Of a stretch of 64,000 bases of DNA, positions 59,139 through 64,000 are shown piece by piece. The stretch covers positions 12,804,886-12,868,885 of the forward strand of contig CM064552.1 in NCBI GenBank assembly GCA_032716605.1, in the 5' to 3' direction. Each line of letters starts with the position of its first letter. Within the stretch, counting starts at the first letter, position 1. Below the pieces are notes generated by a model. It searched no databases and was not told the origin of the DNA. It saw only the letters and a program-made list of their open reading frames with translations. This stretch comes from Paralithodes platypus (Eukaryota > Arthropoda > Malacostraca > Decapoda > Lithodidae). The translations under genes were made by a program, and so were the position numbers.

Positions 59139-59255
59139 ACCTCCGTTAACGAAGTTAGACGGAGGTTATGTTATCGCCTCCGTTTGTCTGTAAACAAGAT
59201 AGCTTACACAGTTATGAACCGATTTCACGTAATTTGGATATGCGCCAATGTAGAA
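59139..59255 (+). repeat. TTACCTCCGTTAACGAAGTT repeat, copy of 16566 family
   Basis: TTACCTCCGTTAACGAAGTT, GACGGAGGTTATGTTATCGC, TTTGTCTGTAAACAAGATAG. Ends vague. Confidence 0.55.
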
Positions 59256-59415
59256 GTGAAGGAGTGACAGGATTTATTGTTCCTACATTTTTTTTTTTTT
59301 ATATATAATTTAATGGTGAGGTTAATAATTTACTCTTTTGTAATACTGTTGTTAGAATTGAGGAAGACAAATTGTTGTAATGTATAATCTGCATTAACTT
59401 AGCCTGGCATGGTGG

Positions 59416-59730
59416 TTAAGGGGAGATTTTCACCTAAGGGTTTTTCTGGAGATTTTTGTCTAGAGGTTTTAAGACGTTCGCCCCATTAGTTTGGCAATTT
59501 TAAGACGTTTCACCCCATTTCTGTCAATTTTAATACCTTTCGTGCCATTTAGGAGTCGATTTTTTCCGGGCCAGCGATAGGGAGCCTGTATATTAGGAGG
59601 AAACGGCCTAAGGCCGCGACATTTTTCTACCGAATAATGTGCACATTTATCTCGAGGAGGGGTCTTGGGGGTATTATTTTTTAAACTCGATGGAGGTCTA
59701 GGGAGGAAACTAAAAACCTCCCTGGCTTAA
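59416..59730 (+). mobile_element. MITE-A, complete, 315 bp
   Basis: TTAAGGGGAGATTTTCACC to ACCTCCCTGGCTTAA; core CCGGGCCAGCGATAGGGAGCC; GGCCTAAGGCC hairpin. Confidence 0.85.
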
Positions 59731-59854
59731 ATACGGCTACCTCTCCACAGCTTTTATTGCAGTGTCTTGTCCTAGCAGTTGTACTTTTTAAGCTGGATGC
59801 AATTCGACCAAGGTAACAAGAATGCAATCAAAATGAGAGCCATCATATACAAGG

Positions 59855-59938
59855 GGTGTTGAGGTGTCTGGCGTGATGATAGGGCGGCTGCTTCAGTTGA
59901 TCAGCTGCTATACTTGCACGAATCATGGTATTGTGGTG

Positions 59939-59997
<59 letters not shown>

Positions 59998-60212
59998 GCG
60001 CTTCTCTGTGTGTGTGTGTGTGTGTGTCTGAGTCTGTGTGTGTGAGTGTGTTGTAGGTGTTTGTCTGCCTGTGTGTGTGTGTTTTGTAGGTGTCTGGCTT
60101 CATGATAGGGCGGCCGCTTAAGGTGATCAGTGGTGGTGGGACTGTGGTGGTGATACTATAGTTAGAAGAGTCATGGTATTGTTCTGTCAGGTGTGTGTGT
60201 GTGCGTGCGTGC

Positions 60213-60253
<41 letters not shown>

Positions 60254-60258
60254 CGCTA
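59855..60258 (+). repeat. about 230-bp direct duplication, each unit with a (GT)n array
   Basis: GGTGTCTGGCGTGATGATAGGGCGGCTGCTT (59857) recurs as GGTGTCTGGCTTCATGATAGGGCGGCCGCTT (60086); TCATGGTATTGT precedes both GT arrays (59939-59997 and 60186-60258). A weaker match is at 59070. Confidence 0.8.
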
Positions 60259-60559
60259 AGCCCAAGCTACATGATCACTTTTGCGCCAGATCTCTCGGTC
60301 AAAGTCTGTTGCCAAGCCTTTTCTCACCTCTATTATAATGGCATTTTAAATTTGTTGCTAATAATCATGAATAACTATACCTAATACAAAAGTAAATGTT
60401 ACACATCCCCAAAAAATAATAAGATAAATGGTTGCGGATTCCAGCCTCGGATAAACTTGCTTGTGTGTCACTGAACTTACAAGTAAATTACATCGGAGTC
60501 TGGAAACCGCTGCAAGTTTTCATATTATTTTGAGACATTTGCTTCATCTATTCTAGTGT
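60259..60559. other. AT-rich spacer
   Basis: Nothing recognised. Confidence 0.5.
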
Positions 60560-60860
60560 TAAATATGAGTGGCCTGTCAGAGCGGATGCTATTAACAGAA
60601 TGAAACGTAACTGAATTAGAATGGTTAGATGGATGTGGGGGACCAAACTGCAAGATAGAATGGATAGTGAACAACTGAAAGACTGTTAGGTATCAAGAGT
60701 ATCAGTTACGAGATGCGTAAAAGCAGGATGGTTTGAGCTTGTAGAGAGGATCGATGAAGTAAACTGGGTGAAACGATGCAAACTCTTGAACATGGAGGGA
60801 GCTGCACCTGGAGGCTAGACCTAGAAAGACATGGGATCAGACTATACTCTCTAAATTAGA
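60560..60860 (+). mobile_element. decayed LINE tail
   Basis: RMVRWMWGTKLQDRM, then in order AGWFELVERID, VNWVKRCKLLNMEGAAP and a KDMG-like end. This is the MVRWMCG...GHVER...WVKRC...EGAAPRGRP block of arthropod LINEs. At least four in-frame stops, so non-functional. Confidence 0.7.
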
Positions 60861-61492
60861 ATTTAAACATCTATAAAGTAAGCATCTCTGAACAGAGATG
60901 ACTGAAACAACGTCATTAGGACGTGAGCCTAAAACCGCACCACGTGTAGAGCTCTCGATCATTAAATTTATGTATGTATGTATAATACTATACCCTGCAT
61001 GATTAAAAATATTGTCGGAATATATTTGAATAATGTCAGACAATATACATTAATTCTGTATATTGTTCACTCCGATACTGTGATTCCTAGGGCATTCTCT
61101 GCCAGAGTACTCGTGTGACGCCTGCTTACTTTTGGCACTACCTGGATGTCCCTAACAGAGCCATCTATGGAGAGCAAAAAACATCATATCTCGGATTGTT
61201 TCGAATACCGCTATCTGAGGGCACTAATGGATGGCTGAAGATCCATACCACGACTTTAGTCCCAGACTGTACCGTTTTCAGCATAAAAAAACGTTGCCCC
61301 GTTCGAATCTTTGAACCTTTAAAGCTAAGTTCTGAAGCATTTGGCTTATGATATAGCACTGTATTGTCTCGTTTCCGTTCGATACTGATTCAAAGGGCCG
61401 CGTCGCGATTTACGCTCTTGACTACGTAGATATAGATACATGACTAGATTGATCAAACATGCAGACAGGCGCGCACGCACACATACAGAAAT
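60861..61492. other. spacer, no gene seen
   Basis: 61085-61125 ends GTACTCGTGTGACGCCTGC, a possible MITE-C end. The 78-codon ORF at 61115 has no recognised domain and an overlapping ORF on the other strand. Confidence 0.4.
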
Positions 61493-61560
61493 GAGAGAGA
61501 GAGAGAGAGAGAGAGAGAATAGAAGATAATAGAAAAGAATAGATGAGTAAAGAGAGAGAG
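61493..61560. repeat. (GA)n array, broken
   Basis: Two blocks around AATAGAAGATAATAG. Confidence 0.85.
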
Positions 61561-61844
61561 AGGCAGACAGATGGACGAAATAAGAGAGAAAGTATACAGT
61601 AATAACTCGAGGTGGGGGTGTTGTTGGTGAAGGTGTTGCTCGGTGGTCACATACAGCCATCAATCAGCCCGAGGAATGCACTATACACATCATTCCCCGC
61701 AGGCCGGCTTTCTTTATACAACCTACTTCGGGCCAGTGTGTACGGTAGGATGCAAAAGTTCCTCCACAACCCTGATAATTAAGCCGAGTCATTTGAAGGT
61801 GAGCCGTGTTTTCTTGGCGCATCTTAGTTGTTTCCATTCACATT
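61561..61844. other. spacer, nothing recognised
   Basis: Contains GAGGTGGGGGTGTTGTTGGTG; a 98-codon frame at 61643 has no domain. Confidence 0.45.
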
Positions 61845-62030
61845 TTAACCCTTTGAAGATTATGACGCATTTTGCCAGTATATTCTGGCTATCATTAGAC
61901 GATTTTATAAAGTTTAGGAAGGATCTATGGGAGTTATAAGTGTAAAAACTATCTCCATTAACCCTCTTACTTCCATTATACCCTTTTTAATATGAATAAA
62001 ATCGTCTATATCCCCCCACCCCTCCAAAAA
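61845..62030. mobile_element. MITE-E, right end lost
   Basis: TTAACCCTTTGAAGATTATG, TTCTGGCTATCATTAGACGA, inverse AAAATCGTCTATAT near 61992. Confidence 0.7.
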
Positions 62031-62091
62031 AAAAAGTAAATGTAAAAAAAAAAACGGTAAATTACATACAGGTTGCAATCGAACAGCACTA

Positions 62092-62304
62092 TAAACCGTT
62101 TCAGGATACGAGGAAGCATATATTTTCTAGGTTATGGCTAATATTAGACGATTGTATTCAGGTTAGGGAGGGTATACGGAAGTCAGAGGTTTAATGTAGA
62201 TAGTCTTTACCCTTTTCATTTCCACATATCCTTCCTAAGCTGTATAAAAACGTCTTATGATAGCCAGCATATACTATTAAAACGCGTTATAATCCTCAAG
62301 GGGT
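62092..62304. mobile_element. MITE-E, about 213 bp
   Basis: AAACCGTTTCAGGATACGAG to CGTTATAATCCTCAAGGGGT; inner TGGCTAATATTAGACGAT / ATCTTATGATAGCCAG-type pair. Confidence 0.75.
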
Positions 62305-62356
62305 TGCCTGCAGCCTTGATTTACAGTGCTAACAAGAGGGCCGCGTTCTCTAGCTA

Positions 62357-62565
62357 TAGTATATTCGCTGTAATTAGGCGAACAATCATGATCGCTATCC
62401 TCTGTAACTCAAAAAGGGCTAGAGCAAATTGGCTGTAAATTTCCACATCTATTCTTTGACTGACTCTTCCCAAATGGTAGGAATATTAGCTCGATTACTC
62501 TAGTCGTTTTTTAGTTACAGAAGTTAGAAGTCATGATTTCTCGCCTACTTACAGCGAATAGACTA
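62357..62565. mobile_element. MITE-D, complete, 209 bp
   Basis: TAGTATATTCGCTGTAATTA to GCCTACTTACAGCGAATAGACTA; left TA present, right TA changed. Confidence 0.8.
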
Positions 62566-62591
62566 GTAGATCACTCTTTGGTTCGTGTTCC

Positions 62592-62800
62592 TTAACCCCC
62601 TTCGCTATTATAGGACACATTTATTCCTTGTATTTTGGATATCAGTAGACGATTGTGTTTAGATTAGGAAGGAATTTTGGAGGTAGGGGGTAAATTGAGA
62701 TAGACTTTACCCCTTTGAATCCCTGAGAGTCTTCCAAACCTGAATACAATCGTCCAATGTCAGCCAGGATACAGTGAAAATACGTCCTAGAATGCTGAAT
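62592..62800. mobile_element. MITE-E, about 209 bp
   Basis: TTAACCCCCTTCGCTATTAT to TACGTCCTAGAATGCTGAAT; GTAGACGATTGTGTTTAG / CTGAATACAATCGTCCAA pair. Confidence 0.75.
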
Positions 62801-62963
62801 GGACAGAGAAACCCCAGCATTGCCGGTGGTAGTAACTACTTTGGATTTGTTCAAAGTAAAGTAAAGTAAAGTAAAAACATATTTTTATTTAGACAAGAAA
62901 ATACAATACAATACAATATAAAAATGTGTTATAAGGATGAACCTTTTGAGAGTAGAACTTTCT

Positions 62964-63331
62964 TTAAGGGGAGATGGGCCGGTTTCTGGACCACTTTCTC
63001 CCTCGTGTTTAGTCCCATTAGTTTTCAGATGTTAAGATGTTTGCCCCACTAGTTAGTCGATTTTAAGACCTTTCGCCCCATTTCTTCGTCAATATTTAGA
63101 CTTTTCGTGCTATTTAGTTGTCGATTTTTCCCTGGCGAACGATAGTGAGCCTGTAATGTTGGAAGAACCGGCCTTCGGCCGGGACATTTTTCTACCGAAA
63201 AATGTACAAATTAATCTTAAAGGAGGATCTAATGGATGTTTTTTCTTAATTTGATGGAGGTCTAGGGAGGAAACTAGAAAAATAACAATTACAAGCAAAA
63301 ATCGCCCAAAAAGTGAACCATCTCCCCTTAA
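62964..63331 (+). mobile_element. MITE-A, complete, 368 bp
   Basis: TTAAGGGGAGATGGGCCGG to GTGAACCATCTCCCCTTAA; core CTGGCGAACGATAGTGAGCC; GGCCTTCGGCC hairpin. Closest in sequence to 21318-21674. Confidence 0.9.
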
Positions 63332-63436
63332 AGACACCTTGTAAGTTAACACTTTTGGTTGCACAGCAGAAATTGGTTGTAAGATTTATGATAATGCATA
63401 CAGCATAAAAATGTCAAGGTTATAGTTAACGATTTG

Positions 63437-63566
63437 TTGTATTCCTAGCCAGTCAGTGTGATACTTTAGCTGCTGTAATTGCAATAAGAAATATTGGAAC
63501 ATTATCACAGTTGTCTCATTACAAATACAACAACTAGTGTATCATATTGACCGGCTAGGGATACAG
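63437..63566. mobile_element. foldback MITE, about 130 bp
   Basis: TTGTATTCCTAGCCAGTCAG and its diverged inverse (GACCGGCTAGGGATACAG). Single copy here. Confidence 0.6.
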
Positions 63567-63642
63567 CTAAACCACAGTAATTAACGCCCTGCAATGGTGG
63601 GGTTTGTCTAGGAATATGGGGCTTTGTATTCACCAGCACTGT

Positions 63643-63844
63643 TAACGAGAACGCATTTCATATATATTATCTGGCTATTATTATACGATTGTATTTACTT
63701 TTGGAAGGATACATGGAAGTCAGAGGGTTAAGTGAAATCATCTTTACCCTTATAATTCCCACAAACTCTTCCTAAGCTGTATATTATCGTCTAATGATAA
63801 CCAGATTTAACTGTCAAAATGCATCATAATCCTCATATGGTTAA
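63643..63844. mobile_element. MITE-E, complete, 202 bp
   Basis: TTAACGAGAACGCATTTCAT to GCATCATAATCCTCATATGG and TTAA; CTGGCTATTATTATACGATT / TATCGTCTAATGATAACCAG inner pair. Confidence 0.8.
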
Positions 63845-64000
63845 CCCCTATCACCACACCGTCTACCTCGTTGATGCCATCAGTTTAAACACCGGCTTGA
63901 GCAGGCTCTTAGGTGGACGTTATTAAAATAATTTTGTATAGATCCAAATTCAGCAGGATTGGGAATTCCACTTTGCTATTATGGGGACCTTCCTATAGAT

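Noticed and set aside
63110..63364. 84-residue ORF on the minus strand
   Set aside because: A shadow of the MITE-A copy at 62964-63331; the same frame is not kept in other complete copies.

Overview
This window looks like intergenic, repeat-saturated DNA from an arthropod nuclear genome, most likely a decapod or related malacostracan crustacean. That taxon is inferred from style: very long dinucleotide arrays, TTAGG-like motifs in minisatellites, RTE/CR1/jockey-type LINE tails and tRNA-derived SINEs. No intact host gene, rRNA or functional tRNA gene, CRISPR or prokaryotic feature was recognised. The only host-like coding piece is half of a FLYWCH zinc-finger domain at 2863-2975, ending in a plausible splice donor. 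Almost every open reading frame longer than 60 codons is a translated microsatellite or a shadow of a repeat.

Region by region. 1-2862: two related DNA transposons with TGCTGGGG termini sit back to back at one TTA, making a palindrome of about 1.04 kb. The right-hand element (979-2859) is complete, flanked by TTA on both sides, and abuts the FLYWCH exon. 3440-5540: a LINE tail inside a duplicated repeat, then two short tRNA-derived SINE copies. 5540-11200: microsatellites, a 16-bp and a 51-bp minisatellite (the latter with CCTAA motifs), a long CA array, MITE-B, and a 0.87-kb minisatellite with a nested 23/27/29-bp structure. 11200-20300: AT-rich spacer, two copies of a tRNA-Val-like SINE, and three LINE tails. 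20300-26800: dense MITEs of five families plus duplicated flanks. 26900-33000: a CR1/jockey-like LINE tail with a frameshift, a 42-bp minisatellite, a GTACCCGGCGTTGCCCGGGT-type repeat, and an RTE-like LINE tail. 33000-46250: more MITEs, a 52-bp minisatellite, long CT, TA and GA arrays. 46250-53000: MITE pairs sharing TTAA sites, a minisatellite grown from a MITE end, and an 81-bp minisatellite. 53000-64000: one unrecognised ORF, MITE-B with a tRNA-Ser-like SINE nested in it, paired CT/GA arrays, a decayed LINE tail and several foldback MITEs.

Family names used below are local. MITE-A: about 360 bp, TTAA-flanked, termini GGGGAG, one copy of a core GCTCGCTATCGCTCGCCAGG. MITE-B: about 380 bp, TTAA-flanked, a full-length foldback with two inverted copies of the same core. 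MITE-C: about 212 bp, TTA/TAA-flanked, termini AGGCGGTGTCACACGAGC. MITE-D: about 205-216 bp, TA-flanked foldback, termini TAGTCTATTCGCTGTAAG. MITE-E: about 205-215 bp foldback, termini TTAACCC, inner motif CTGGCTATCATTAGACGAT. MITE-A and MITE-B alone cover roughly 9-10 kb by my count of the copies listed. Family assignments rest on reading repeats against each other within this window; no database was searched.
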